IMG/VR virus record: IMGVR_UViG_3300033997_000435
Coordinates: 1 to 24,309 of that record
DNA from: a virus
Length of the DNA stretch: 24,309 nucleotides
Strand: one strand, 5' to 3'
In this document: positions 1-5,984 of the stretch, piece after piece
How positions within the stretch are numbered: position 1 is the first letter of the stretch
Layout: every line of letters starts with the position of its first letter
Position numbers and translations under genes: made by a program
The notes under the pieces: generated by a model
Told to the model about the DNA's origin: nothing
Databases searched by the model: none
Seen by the model: the letters and a program-made list of their open reading frames with translations, nothing else

Positions 1-1
1 C

Positions 2-1369
2 ACCCGCACCTCGACCATCAGCCAGTTTGCCGCCGACCTGGCCTCCCTGGTGGCCAAATACCGCAGCTGGTTCGACGGCATGATGACCTGGCTGACCGGT
101 TCGGGGGATGTCGCCATCCTCAACCCGGACACCGGCGCCAACGTCACCATCCCCAGCTGGAAGAAGGTGGCGAGCGAGGGGGAGGGGCAGACGGCCCGCG
201 CCAAGGTCGAAGCCGACCGGGCAAAGACCGAAGCGGATCGCGCCCTCACCGAGGCTGACCGGGCAGCGGGGATCGTGGCTACCGCCGCCCTCCCCCTGCC
301 GGATGTGTTGGCGCCGCTCTCTGACAGCCTGCGGATGATCACGGGCTATGGGCGTGAAGTGAAGGTCGGCGATGACGTAGTGGCGCGGATGGTCAACTTC
401 TCACGCAGCACCACCAGAACGTACACGGCTAAAGACGGGACATTAAAAATTGCAGCCATCAATGAGCCGTGTTTTGAAAAGGAAGGTCTGCATCTGGATG
501 TGCAGAGTACAAACCTCGTCATTTGGTCCGAGGATACAACGAAGTGGGTGAAAAACGCATCTCCGACACTGGAACGGTTGGCGGGTGTTTATTCAAAGAT
601 CACGCCTACAGCTGTTTCGTCAGGCCTCTACTTGGCAGGTGTGTCTCTGATTCCAGGAAGAACATACACGCTTAGCTTCTGGGGTTATGCCGATGCGGCG
701 GCATCAGTTCGGATTGGCCTGGAAAATGAGCCGTCGTCTGCCGCGTTGATCACGTCACTCACGACAACGCCTACTCGCCACGTGAAAACATTTGTAGCCA
801 CTCAATCCGGCGGGCCTCTGATTGCATATGGGGGTTATGGTGGGGCAAATACTCCCTTCTATGTTGGCGGATTTCAGATTGAGGAACTACCGTGGGCCAG
901 CTCCTACATCCCAACCAGCGGCGCCGCCGCAATTCGGGCTGCTGACCTTCTTCAGTTTGTTGGGCCAGGAAACCACCCGGACATTCTGTCTGGTGTACCG
1001 TTCACGCTCGCCGTGAGGATGTCGTGCGAGGAGGCCGCGTCGGGCGCAATGAGGGACATGGTACTTTGCCCCAATATTTCGTACGGCCTGTTGCGTAGAG
1101 CTACTAATACCATCCGTTATTACAGGGACGGCTCTGGCCAGTTGTCAGTTAATGCCCCAGCAAAAACTGTGAACGTAGTTGCCGTTCGAGTGTCTGCCGG
1201 TAACGTTTGCACTCTGCGAGTTGGATCAAATCAGGCGTCAAGGTCGGAAGTCCCGATCATTGGCGGGAAGGTTTCAACAATCAATATCACCAACGTCGCT
1301 GGCCACGTTCGCGATTTCCGCATCTGGCAGCACTCCCTGACGGATGAGCAATTTAAGGCGATCCCATGA
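2..1369 (+). CDS. Tail fibre/spike protein, 5' end outside window
   Basis: The frame is open from the left edge, so the true start lies upstream. The GTG at 50 is probably internal, because the codons before it read smoothly into it. The N-terminal part contains a DTGANVTIPSW motif, then a repeated K/LTEADRA heptad-like stretch, which suggests a coiled-coil stalk. The C-terminal part (about 110 residues onward) looks like a carbohydrate-binding or spike domain: it has the W...SSYIPTSGAA.RAAD pattern common in phage spikes. The protein probably contacts the host surface. Base composition drops from GC-rich to more AT-rich near position 395, which suggests an exchanged receptor-binding module. 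The next gene overlaps the stop codon (ATGA). The tail role is a fair inference; the receptor is unknown. Confidence 0.8.
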   Translation, partial: TRTSTISQFAADLASLVAKYRSWFDGMMTWLTGSGDVAILNPDTGANVTIPSWKKVASEGEGQTARAKVEADRAKTEADRALTEADRAAGIVATAALPLPDVLAPLSDSLRMITGYGREVKVGDDVVARMVNFSRSTTRTYTAKDGTLKIAAINEPCFEKEGLHLDVQSTNLVIWSEDTTKWVKNASPTLERLAGVYSKITPTAVSSGLYLAGVSLIPGRTYTLSFWGYADAAASVRIGLENEPSSAALITSLTTTPTRHVKTFVATQSGGPLIAYGGYGGANTPFYVGGFQIEELPWASSYIPTSGAAAIRAADLLQFVGPGNHPDILSGVPFTLAVRMSCEEAASGAMRDMVLCPNISYGLLRRATNTIRYYRDGSGQLSVNAPAKTVNVVAVRVSAGNVCTLRVGSNQASRSEVPIIGGKVSTINITNVAGHVRDFRIWQHSLTDEQFKAIP

Positions 1370-1680
1370 GCGACTTTATCGACCTCAACTTAAAGGCGGC
1401 CGACAAGGCCGCCATGTTCAAGGCCCTGTTGGCAGCTGGCTTTATCAAAGACAGCGAGACTGGCACCCTCTATCACCCTACCGCCTCACTGCAACTGCTG
1501 CCGCCCGGCATGGTCACCCGCCCCACTGGCGAGGTGCAGACCGTCGATGGTATCGAGCTGGAGGTGCGTGAGCCCGTGCCCGGCTATCACGCCAACGTGC
1601 GCACCACCGACGCCGCCCTGGCCGCCGCCCTGGCGCCGGTGACGGTGGCAGTCGAAACCCCGCAATACGTCTGGGCATAG
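1366..1680 (+). CDS. Small tail-associated protein of unknown function (104 aa)
   Basis: It starts in an ATGA overlap with the fibre gene, so translation is probably coupled. The product is acidic to neutral, soluble, with no membrane segment. The N-terminus (MSDFIDLNLKAADKAAMFKA) is predicted helical; the C-terminal half is Ala/Val-rich and ends in PQYVWA. I do not recognise a domain. Its place directly after a fibre gene is where tail-fibre assembly chaperones or small tail accessory proteins usually lie, so that is the most likely role, but this is inferred from context only. Confidence 0.7.
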   Translation: MSDFIDLNLKAADKAAMFKALLAAGFIKDSETGTLYHPTASLQLLPPGMVTRPTGEVQTVDGIELEVREPVPGYHANVRTTDAALAAALAPVTVAVETPQYVWA

Positions 1681-1688
1681 GGGACACC

Positions 1689-1853
1689 ATGATCGTTCGT
1701 CTTGAGCCGATTACGGCTATCGTCGCCGCCGTGCTGCTTGGCTGGGCGTGGAATACAGCCACGGCCCCCGGGCCTGTCTGTCAGGTGCAGGAGCGGCACC
1801 AGGGTAAAACCGTCCTGGTGCCGCGCCCCTGCGCCGATGTGCTGCCCAAGTAG
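1689..1853 (+). CDS. Small membrane or exported protein (54 aa)
   Basis: The gene follows the previous stop by 8 bases, with GGGACACC before the ATG as a weak ribosome site. The first about 25 residues hold a hydrophobic segment (ITAIVAAVLLGWAW), either a membrane anchor or a signal sequence. The short remainder has two cysteines and is basic, as expected for a periplasmic tail. Small genes of this kind often close the tail operon of lambdoid phages, but the function is unknown. A terminator follows 10 bases after the stop, so this is the last gene of the late transcript. Confidence 0.6.
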   Translation: MIVRLEPITAIVAAVLLGWAWNTATAPGPVCQVQERHQGKTVLVPRPCADVLPK

Positions 1854-1863
1854 TGTCGAACCT

Positions 1864-1895
1864 GCCCTGGCCATGTGCCGGGGCTTTTCTTTTTT
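1864..1895 (+). terminator. Rho-independent terminator of the tail operon
   Basis: GCCCTGG (1864-1870) pairs with CCGGGGC (1878-1884) around a 7-base loop, with one G-T pair. An 11-base tract rich in T follows at 1885-1895. It lies just after the last small tail gene and separates the late transcript from the LexA-controlled gene. Confidence 0.85.
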
Positions 1896-1931
1896 CGGCT
1901 TGCCCGTCAGGGCGGTCGGTGCCAAAATTGC

Positions 1932-1947
1932 CTGTATAAAAATACAG
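1932..1947 (+). promoter_or_regulatory. LexA (SOS) box
   Basis: CTGTATAAAAATACAG fits the gammaproteobacterial LexA consensus CTGT-N8-ACAG with an AT-rich centre. It overlaps TATAAA (1935-1940), a likely -10 element, and lies 21 bases before the start codon of the 66-aa gene. LexA would block the promoter until DNA damage. No convincing -35 element was seen. Confidence 0.8.
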
Positions 1948-1968
1948 TGCCAGCCGGGAGGGTTGCGG

Positions 1969-2169
1969 ATGAGTGGGGATAATTTGATGGGTGATCACGT
2001 TGATCAGGTGATCGATCAGCGCGGATCAAGTAGGATGGGAGAATTGCATAAGGTGCTGGCCGCCTTGCTCGATTACATCGGTCCCGATGTGTGTGATCAG
2101 GTGGTGAGCGAGGGCATAGAAAAGGCCGCCAGTATCGCGGCAGAGATGATCAATAATCCGGCTAGATGA
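1969..2169 (+). CDS. SOS-controlled small protein, candidate antirepressor (66 aa)
   Basis: The ATG at 1969 is chosen for the strong ribosome site GGGAGGG just upstream; longer frames would run through the LexA box. The protein is small, acidic and mostly helical, with no known domain. Its core LDYIGPDVCDQVV resembles AEYAGPDVADEVV in the 62-aa protein at 4578, and the similarity extends on both sides, so the two look like paralogs. A small DNA-damage-induced protein in a prophage whose repressor cannot cleave itself suggests an antirepressor, in the manner of Tum of phage 186 or Coi of P1. That role is inferred; a toxin or replication modulator is also possible. Confidence 0.75.
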   Translation: MSGDNLMGDHVDQVIDQRGSSRMGELHKVLAALLDYIGPDVCDQVVSEGIEKAASIAAEMINNPAR

Positions 2170-2188
2170 GACAGACGTGGCGCCGGCA

Positions 2189-2218
2189 TTGCGCCTGATG
2201 CACTAGCTGTGCTACATT
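2189..2218 (+). promoter_or_regulatory. Promoter with CI-type operator, reading toward repA
   Basis: TTGCGC (2189-2194) and TACATT (2213-2218) are separated by 18 bases. The spacer holds GCACTAGCTGTGC (2200-2212), which fits the GCAC-N5-GTGC operators between cI and cro. The 14 bases 2200-2213 are an exact inverted copy of 7415-7428. The repressor would therefore silence transcription into the repA leader. A 10-codon reading frame follows at 2226-2258 but has no ribosome site. Confidence 0.55.
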
Positions 2219-2279
2219 CTGTGGCATGGATTGGGGCGGGATGTGTTGCCCCGAGTAGAATCACAAACTGGCGAGTTTC

Positions 2280-2358
2280 CAAAATGACGAAACCCAGCCT
2301 TGCAGGGCTGGGTTTCTGATTCGGTTACACCACAAAAAGGGTGAACACGACTAATCGC
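2280..2358 (-). ncRNA. Candidate antisense RNA of the repA leader
   Basis: On the minus strand, TTGCCA (2388-2393) and TACACT (2365-2370) are spaced by 17 bases, a good sigma-70 promoter inside the start of repA. Transcription would begin near 2358 and run left across the repA start codon into the hairpin at 2290-2315. The RNA would be about 80 bases, close to CopA of IncFII plasmids, which limits RepA synthesis. The ends are estimates and the weak T tract after the hairpin is a caution. Confidence 0.45.
2290..2315. terminator. Strong hairpin before repA
   Basis: AAACCCAGCC (2290-2299) pairs perfectly with GGCTGGGTTT (2306-2315) around a 6-base loop. On either strand only a short T run follows. 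It may end the candidate antisense RNA, or be part of the repA leader that the antisense RNA targets, as in CopA/CopT. Confidence 0.65.
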
Positions 2359-3144
2359 AAAGTCAGTGTACCCAAGGTGTGGCCTGTTGGCAACCTTGCC
2401 GCCACTTTTTTAGGCGGACTAATGGCTTTTTCAGTGGCCCATGATGGGCTGAATGTGGGTTCTGGCAACCGTTGCGGCCACAACCCGACCCAACCGAACT
2501 TCCTTGTGCAGACTCACAAGGCCAACATCCCCCGGATCCTGAGTCGGGCCATCGAGGTGATCGAGGAATATTTCCCGCGCCTCAAGGAAATCGCCCAGCT
2601 TGACACCCTGAACCCACACCGCAAGAAGCGCAGCGAACGCCGCGAGGCGATCATTCAGGCTATCAAGGCGCTGCTTAAATATTGCGACCTGGTGACGCTG
2701 ACCGTGGGCATCCCGACCAAGAGCGGCCGGGTTGGCTTGACGTTGGCGCGGCTGCATAAAGAAACCACGCTGAGCTGGCCAAGATTCAAACGGGCCATCT
2801 CCGATCTCCGGGCCGCCGGCTTCCTTTCTATCGCTCAGCCAAGAATGACCAACAAGGCCGGCCAGGTGCGCGGCGTGGTGGGCGTCAAGGCGTTGTCTAT
2901 TCGCCTGTTCGAGGCACTCAAGCTGGATTTCTGGCTGCGCCGCGAGCGTGATCGCGCCTCCAAGCGTCAGCGGGCCAAGGCGCGGGCGGAAGGCGTGACC
3001 CAGCGCAGCTTCTACCATGGTGCCAGCAGCGCCCGCTCAGCAGAGCGCACTGGCGGGCCGTTGGCCCCTTGCGCAGAGGTTGCGCCCCCCACTAGCTGGG
3101 GCGCGTTCAAGGCCCGCGCCGCGAGCCGCCGCCCCCTCTCCTGA
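2341..3144 (+). CDS. repA: Plasmid replication initiator, IncFII RepA type
   Basis: The 267-aa product resembles the IncFII RepA family: a basic helical stretch, then RREAIIQAIKALLKYCDL, the GLTLARLHKETTLSWPRFKRAISDLRAAGFLS winged-helix-like region, and a basic C-terminus rich in Arg and Lys. Length is near the R1 RepA (about 285). RepA binds the origin and opens it with DnaA. The GTG at 2341 has poor ribosome-site spacing (AAAAGGG abuts it), but the first 18 bases after its G are shared with the start of the gene at 11708, which supports it. ATG 2422, with AGGCGG upstream, is an alternative start that would give 240 residues. The origin follows directly. Confidence 0.7.
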   Translation: MNTTNRKVSVPKVWPVGNLAATFLGGLMAFSVAHDGLNVGSGNRCGHNPTQPNFLVQTHKANIPRILSRAIEVIEEYFPRLKEIAQLDTLNPHRKKRSERREAIIQAIKALLKYCDLVTLTVGIPTKSGRVGLTLARLHKETTLSWPRFKRAISDLRAAGFLSIAQPRMTNKAGQVRGVVGVKALSIRLFEALKLDFWLRRERDRASKRQRAKARAEGVTQRSFYHGASSARSAERTGGPLAPCAEVAPPTSWGAFKARAASRRPLS

Positions 3145-3165
3145 CCACCCAGACAGCCACATATA

Positions 3166-3183
3166 ACCCAGCCCATGCTGGGT
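3166..3183 (+). terminator. Hairpin after repA
   Basis: ACCCAGC (3166-3172) pairs with GCTGGGT (3177-3183) around CCAT. No T tract follows, so it may be an attenuating structure or a Rho-dependent end rather than a strong terminator. Confidence 0.45.
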
Positions 3184-3280
3184 AAAGGCGTTTCCTGTCA
3201 CTGGCCAACCCAGGCCCTGCCCTCGTCTCCCTTACGACAAAAGACCCAATAGCCACCCATTACTGGGCGTAGACATGGAG

Positions 3281-3420
3281 TTATCCACATTACCCCGCCG
3301 TCAGCCCCCTCTTTTACCTCCCCCCTTTACAAATAAGTGTCCTCACTCTCTGTGGACAGTCTCTATTAAGTGTCCCTCATTATTTCAGGGGGTAAATATA
3401 TATAATCAGATCATCCTGGC
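3281..3420 (+). other. Replication origin, with DnaA box
   Basis: A perfect DnaA box, TTATCCACA, lies at 3281-3289, 137 bases after repA, matching the R1 oriR arrangement. Downstream are TAAGTGTCCTCA (3334-3345) and TAAGTGTCCCTCA (3367-3379), 33 bases or three helical turns apart, with an inverted GGACA at 3353-3357 between them; these may be RepA sites. An AT-rich stretch, GTAAATATATATAATC, follows near 3392-3407 and could be the unwinding element. Confidence 0.7.
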
Positions 3421-3443
3421 TCGCTAGCTCCCCAGGGAGAATG

Positions 3444-3565
3444 CCTGGCTATGCAGGCCAGCAAGCTGGCCGCCGCCAGAGCAAGGGCAAGAATGCCTGC
3501 CCTTGCAGGGCGGCAAGCCGCCCGCCGGTCAGCACCTTAACCCCTTCGTGGGGGCAAGCCCCCAC
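3444..3565 (-). repeat. Three GC-rich hairpins with CUUG tetraloops
   Basis: Three perfect stems share the same loop: GGCCAG-CAAG-CTGGCC (3456-3471), GGGCGG-CAAG-CCGCCC (3508-3523) and GTGGGGG-CAAG-CCCCCAC (3548-3565). Read as RNA from the minus strand, each loop is G(CUUG)C, an unusually stable RNA tetraloop. The first two sit in diverged tandem units that begin ATGCCTG and are 52 bases apart. They lie just past the origin. Possible roles are a structured RNA, a priming site or a replication barrier. Confidence 0.6.
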
Positions 3566-3987
3566 ACCCCATCCCACAAACCCAAGCTTGAACCAGCCAT
3601 GCCCCATAAAGGGGCCGATCACCCTCATGGGGGCGTCACGCCTTCGTGGCCTCAAAGACGGCTCAGCAGGGAGGGGGTGGCGGTTGCTGTGATACCGCAG
3701 CCAGCCCTTCACAGCTCGGCCGCCATGTCCATCAAAAAGAAAAGCCATGGCATGGCATGGCCACGGGGGGAGATTGCTTAAAACAGGGATCAGGCGCGTT
3801 CAAGAGGGGCAAAGCCGAATTATGAAATCGGCCATCGAAAAACAACAAAGTCGCAACATCTTTTGCCGGGGAGATCCCGGGGCAGGGCCGCCAGTTTGTT
3901 GTGGGTTATGGGCCGTTCGCCCCGGGCGCCTGGCCAAGGCCCGCCGCAGGGCTCGATTTAACATATTGTCGATTAGACGCGGTGACT
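3566..3987. other. Non-coding stretch after the origin
   Basis: No gene is supported here. There is a short hairpin, GCCCC-ATAAA-GGGGC (3602-3616), and an ATGGC triplication near 3746-3761. Open frames on both strands lack ribosome sites or have composition that follows the hairpins. The stretch likely belongs to the origin region and the end of the minus-strand gene at 3988. Confidence 0.5.
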
Positions 3988-4368
3988 TTACGGCATTTTT
4001 GGCGGTGCTCTGACCGGCGTTCCGCAAGCCTCGGCTGCGTCGTAGGCGTACCGGACGGCCAGCTCGGCCAGCCCCGGCGGCAGTGCCAGAAACGCCTGTA
4101 GGATAGGGTCATCCCCGCGCCGTCCAACCGGCATCAGCATGTCGGCGATCTCGATGCCGATCGCCTGGCAGATCCGCCTGGCCGCATGAAGCGGCATGAA
4201 CGTCTGTGTGCGTGGGGATAGCCAGCGCCGCAGGGATGGTTCCGGGATGCCTGTGGCATCGGATACATCGTCCAGGGAGAGCCCTCGGCGGGTGAGTACG
4301 CCGGCGAGGTTCTGTTTGACCGCGAGCACATATGCCCGGTCATCATCATCGATATAGGCGCGGCTCAT
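3988..4368 (-). CDS. HTH regulator (XRE/Cro-CI type), 126 aa
   Basis: Residues about 13-78 form a Cro/CI-type helix-turn-helix: VKQNLAGVLTRRGLSLDDVSDATGIPEPSLRRWLS, with GLSLDDVSDATG as the core, followed by helices up to IGIEIADMLM. The rest, up to residue 126, is a short helical tail of unknown role. AAAAGGA lies before the ATG on the minus strand. The gene is divergent from the 62-aa gene at 4578, with a palindrome at 4454-4471 between them, so it likely controls that gene and itself. Pairs of a transcription factor and a neighbouring small protein that inactivates the repressor are known on plasmid-like phages; this pair has the same layout. Whether it activates or represses cannot be told. 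Confidence 0.8.
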   Translation of the reverse strand: MSRAYIDDDDRAYVLAVKQNLAGVLTRRGLSLDDVSDATGIPEPSLRRWLSPRTQTFMPLHAARRICQAIGIEIADMLMPVGRRGDDPILQAFLALPPGLAELAVRYAYDAAEACGTPVRAPPKMP

Positions 4369-4453
4369 CCAGTAGGTTCCTTTTGAGCATCCCCGCGCTC
4401 TTTTTCTCGGTTTATGTGTCCATTTCTGTCACGTTCGCCGCACGTTCGCGGCC

Positions 4454-4471
4454 ACTGTCAGAAATGACAGT
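4454..4471. promoter_or_regulatory. Palindromic operator between divergent genes
   Basis: ACTGTCA-GAAA-TGACAGT is a perfect 7-base inverted repeat. Its core also fits CTGT-N8-ACAG, so it could be a second LexA box, although the centre is not the usual alternating AT. A partial copy, TTTCTGTCA, lies near 4423-4431 in the other orientation. It could be the site for the 126-aa regulator. Confidence 0.6.
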
Positions 4472-4540
4472 CATTTTTGATCATAAGATAGACGAGATCG
4501 AATATTTCTGGCGGGCGGTAGCGAACGAGTCAGAGTAGGA

Positions 4541-4574
4541 TTTATCCCGATGTCGTGAAAAATAACGGGATAAA
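4541..4574. promoter_or_regulatory. Inverted repeat at the start of the 62-aa gene
   Basis: TTTATCCCG (4541-4549) and CGGGATAAA (4566-4574) are perfect 9-base arms around 16 bases, ending three bases before the start codon. It may be an operator or, in mRNA, a hairpin that hides the ribosome site. Confidence 0.5.
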
Positions 4575-4577
4575 ATA

Positions 4578-4766
4578 ATGACAATATGTAATGGCGGGAT
4601 TTCGACTGGCCAAGTCTGGGAACTGATAGATGAGCTGGCAGAGTACGCGGGGCCTGATGTGGCTGATGAGGTCGTGCTGGCACTGATCAGGCGCATCAAG
4701 GCGCTCTCAGATGGACAGAAGGGCCACCTGGCGGTGACCCTTCATGCAGTCAAGGTGTGGCCTTGA
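4578..4766 (+). CDS. Small protein, paralog of the SOS-controlled protein (62 aa)
   Basis: The ATG follows a weak GGGAT site inside the inverted repeat. The acidic, helical product holds LAEYAGPDVADEVV, which lines up with LDYIGPDVCDQVV of the 66-aa protein at 1969. Its C-terminus (KGHLAVTLHAVKVWP) differs. No domain is recognised. It is divergent from the HTH regulator at 3988. If the 66-aa paralog inactivates the phage repressor, this gene would give a second route to the same outcome under other control. The last 17 bases overlap a 39-aa gene on the other strand. Confidence 0.65.
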   Translation: MTICNGGISTGQVWELIDELAEYAGPDVADEVVLALIRRIKALSDGQKGHLAVTLHAVKVWP

Positions 4767-4869
4767 ACTGGTTGAGCCGCGAGAAAAATGCCTCTCGTTC
4801 TTTCAGGCTCATGGCAATCAAATCGGCTACACTCGTGCCCTTTTCTTCGGTATGATCTGTTTGTTGCAT
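4750..4869 (-). CDS. Small protein of unknown function (39 aa)
   Basis: A short frame with a very good ribosome site, GGAGGT, five bases before ATG at 4869 (minus strand). The product is charged and helical (SVADLIAMSLKEREAFFSRL) with no membrane segment. It lies downstream of the RHH gene in the same direction, so it may be the last gene of the par operon. Its 3' end overlaps the 62-aa gene tail to tail by 17 bases, so the two transcripts are complementary there. Confidence 0.55.
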   Translation of the reverse strand: MQQTDHTEEKGTSVADLIAMSLKEREAFFSRLNQFKATP

Positions 4870-4938
4870 GGCTACCTCCAATAGCATGGCAACTGCGCGG
4901 GCTGGGGCCTCTTACACCCCGGCCCGTGCTGTCTCTGG

Positions 4939-5181
4939 TTAACGGGTTTCGTCGCGTTCCAACTTCTCGCGCACCGCTTCGATAATGTACGCGGTAAACA
5001 GCAGGGTGGTTTTACCCGCCCCCTTCAACTCCGCATGACGGTGGTAAAAATCGACCGGCATGTTGCGGATCTCTTTGGCCTTGGTTTCCGGCTTCTTCAT
5101 CACCTCGGGCTTGGTTGCCTCCGTCATGGTGGCCCCATTGGTCAACTTGCTCCAGTCCACCCCTTTCCCCTTGCCCGCCAT
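4939..5181 (-). CDS. parB: Ribbon-helix-helix partition protein (ParB role)
   Basis: The 80-aa product has a basic, flexible N-terminus (about 35 residues) and a C-terminal RHH fold: strand KEIRNMPVDF, helix YHRHAELKG, then LLFTAYIIEAVREKL. This layout matches small centromere-binding partners of ParA such as ParG; the mobile basic tail in those proteins stimulates the ATPase. The start has AGGTG upstream. It follows parA in the same direction, with the repeat array 5198-5238 between them. It probably binds the 11-base-spaced repeats around parA as both centromere and operator. The symbol reflects role, not family identity with classical ParB. Confidence 0.75.
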   Translation of the reverse strand: MAGKGKGVDWSKLTNGATMTEATKPEVMKKPETKAKEIRNMPVDFYHRHAELKGAGKTTLLFTAYIIEAVREKLERDETR

Positions 5182-5197
5182 CTAAACACCTCACTTT

Positions 5198-5238
5198 AAA
5201 TATGAATACAATATAAAAATAATACCAAAATAATATTA
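5198..5238. repeat. AT-rich 11-base-spaced repeats between parA and the RHH gene
   Basis: Four 8-base units at an exact 11-base spacing: AAATATGA (5198), CAATATAA (5209), TAATACCA (5220), TAATATTA (5231). Spacers are A-rich triplets. The last unit includes the parA stop codon. Unit size and one-turn spacing suit an RHH protein. Likely part of the par centromere or an operator. Confidence 0.65.
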
Positions 5239-5862
5239 AATCAAGAGTTCATCGATCTCGGCGATCAGCTCGGCCACCTCTTTCCCGGCTTCGCCGTGGC
5301 GGGTGCTGGTACGCTCTGTGACCCCTCTCCCCTCCAGCATGGCAGTCGGGTAGTCGGCACGGCGAGACAGGCGTGAGCGCATCATGGCCATGTGCGGCTG
5401 CTGCGCCAACTGCTCCGCAATCGCCTGATAGTTGCGCCGCGCCGGGTTTGTCCTGGTCATCAGTACGTGGGCGGTGATATGCCGGCGGGCGGCCTGGCTG
5501 ATCTCCCTCACGACATCGTGCATCTTGGCCAGCCCAATCTGTTCTGATAGGTCGTCGTTGCTGGGGCAGATCAGCAGATCGGCGCAGGCGATGGCGGCCC
5601 GGGTGCGGGTGGAGTCGAAGCCCCCGCAGTCGATCAGCACCAGGCCCTCCTGGTCGTCCTCCAACAACTGCCGCAGGTGCTTGTCATCGCGGGGCACCAC
5701 GACGTTCCATTGGTGCGCCTGCTCGCGCTGCTGGTTGATGATGCTGATGCCCTGGTGTGCATCCAGGTCGATGATCATGGCTGGGGACATAGCCCCCGCC
5801 AGTTGGGTGATGGTGGTGGTTTTACCCACCCCGCCCTTGTTGTGTGCCACTGCGATTTTCAT
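5236..5862 (-). CDS. parA: ParA-type partition ATPase
   Basis: The 208-aa product opens with a deviant Walker A motif, KGGVGKTTT (residues 9-17), then IIDLDAHQG and VLIDCGG, all typical of short ParA/MinD ATPases that lack an N-terminal HTH (type Ib). It would bind ATP, coat the nucleoid and move plasmid copies apart with the RHH partner encoded next. GGGAGG precedes the ATG. Because it has no DNA-binding domain, autoregulation should fall to the RHH protein, consistent with the array at 5879-5919 just before the gene. The presence of par genes supports a plasmid prophage rather than a chromosomal one. Confidence 0.92.
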   Translation of the reverse strand: MKIAVAHNKGGVGKTTTITQLAGAMSPAMIIDLDAHQGISIINQQREQAHQWNVVVPRDDKHLRQLLEDDQEGLVLIDCGGFDSTRTRAAIACADLLICPSNDDLSEQIGLAKMHDVVREISQAARRHITAHVLMTRTNPARRNYQAIAEQLAQQPHMAMMRSRLSRRADYPTAMLEGRGVTERTSTRHGEAGKEVAELIAEIDELLI

Positions 5863-5878
5863 GGTGATGCCTCCCGTT

Positions 5879-5919
5879 TAATATCCTAATGGGATTAAAA
5901 TAATATTAAATTGGTATTA
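5879..5919. repeat. AT-rich 11-base-spaced repeats upstream of parA
   Basis: Units TAATATCC (5879), TGGGATTA (5890), TAATATTA (5901) and TGGTATTA (5912) repeat every 11 bases in mixed orientation. Fifteen bases at 5897-5911 are identical to 5227-5241. It lies 16 bases ahead of the parA start codon, where it could act as operator and as centromere. Confidence 0.7.
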
Positions 5920-5926
5920 AAGCAAA

Positions 5927-5956
5927 TAAAAAGGCCGCTCACAGTGTGATCGGCCT
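5927..5956 (-). terminator. Terminator of the leftward immunity operon
   Basis: On the minus strand, AGGCCG (5956-5951) pairs with CGGCCT (5937-5932); TCACA and TGTGA extend the stem inside. A T-rich run follows. It ends transcription from the CI side before parA. Confidence 0.85.
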
Positions 5957-5984
5957 CACGCATTACCATGTGACGTTTTCAGCA

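Noticed and set aside
2226-2258. 10-codon leader peptide before repA, like Tap of IncFII plasmids
   Set aside because: No ribosome site, and it ends 82 bases before repA, so coupling is not supported.
2431-3018. 195-codon frame on the minus strand
   Set aside because: It lies inside repA, lacks a ribosome site and has no recognisable motif; it is a shadow of the plus-strand gene.
3449-3748. 99-codon minus-strand frame across the hairpins
   Set aside because: Its coding potential follows from the hairpin repeats, and no ribosome site is evident.
3821-4013. 64-codon plus-strand frame
   Set aside because: No ribosome site, Arg-rich chance composition, and it overlaps the end of the minus-strand HTH gene.
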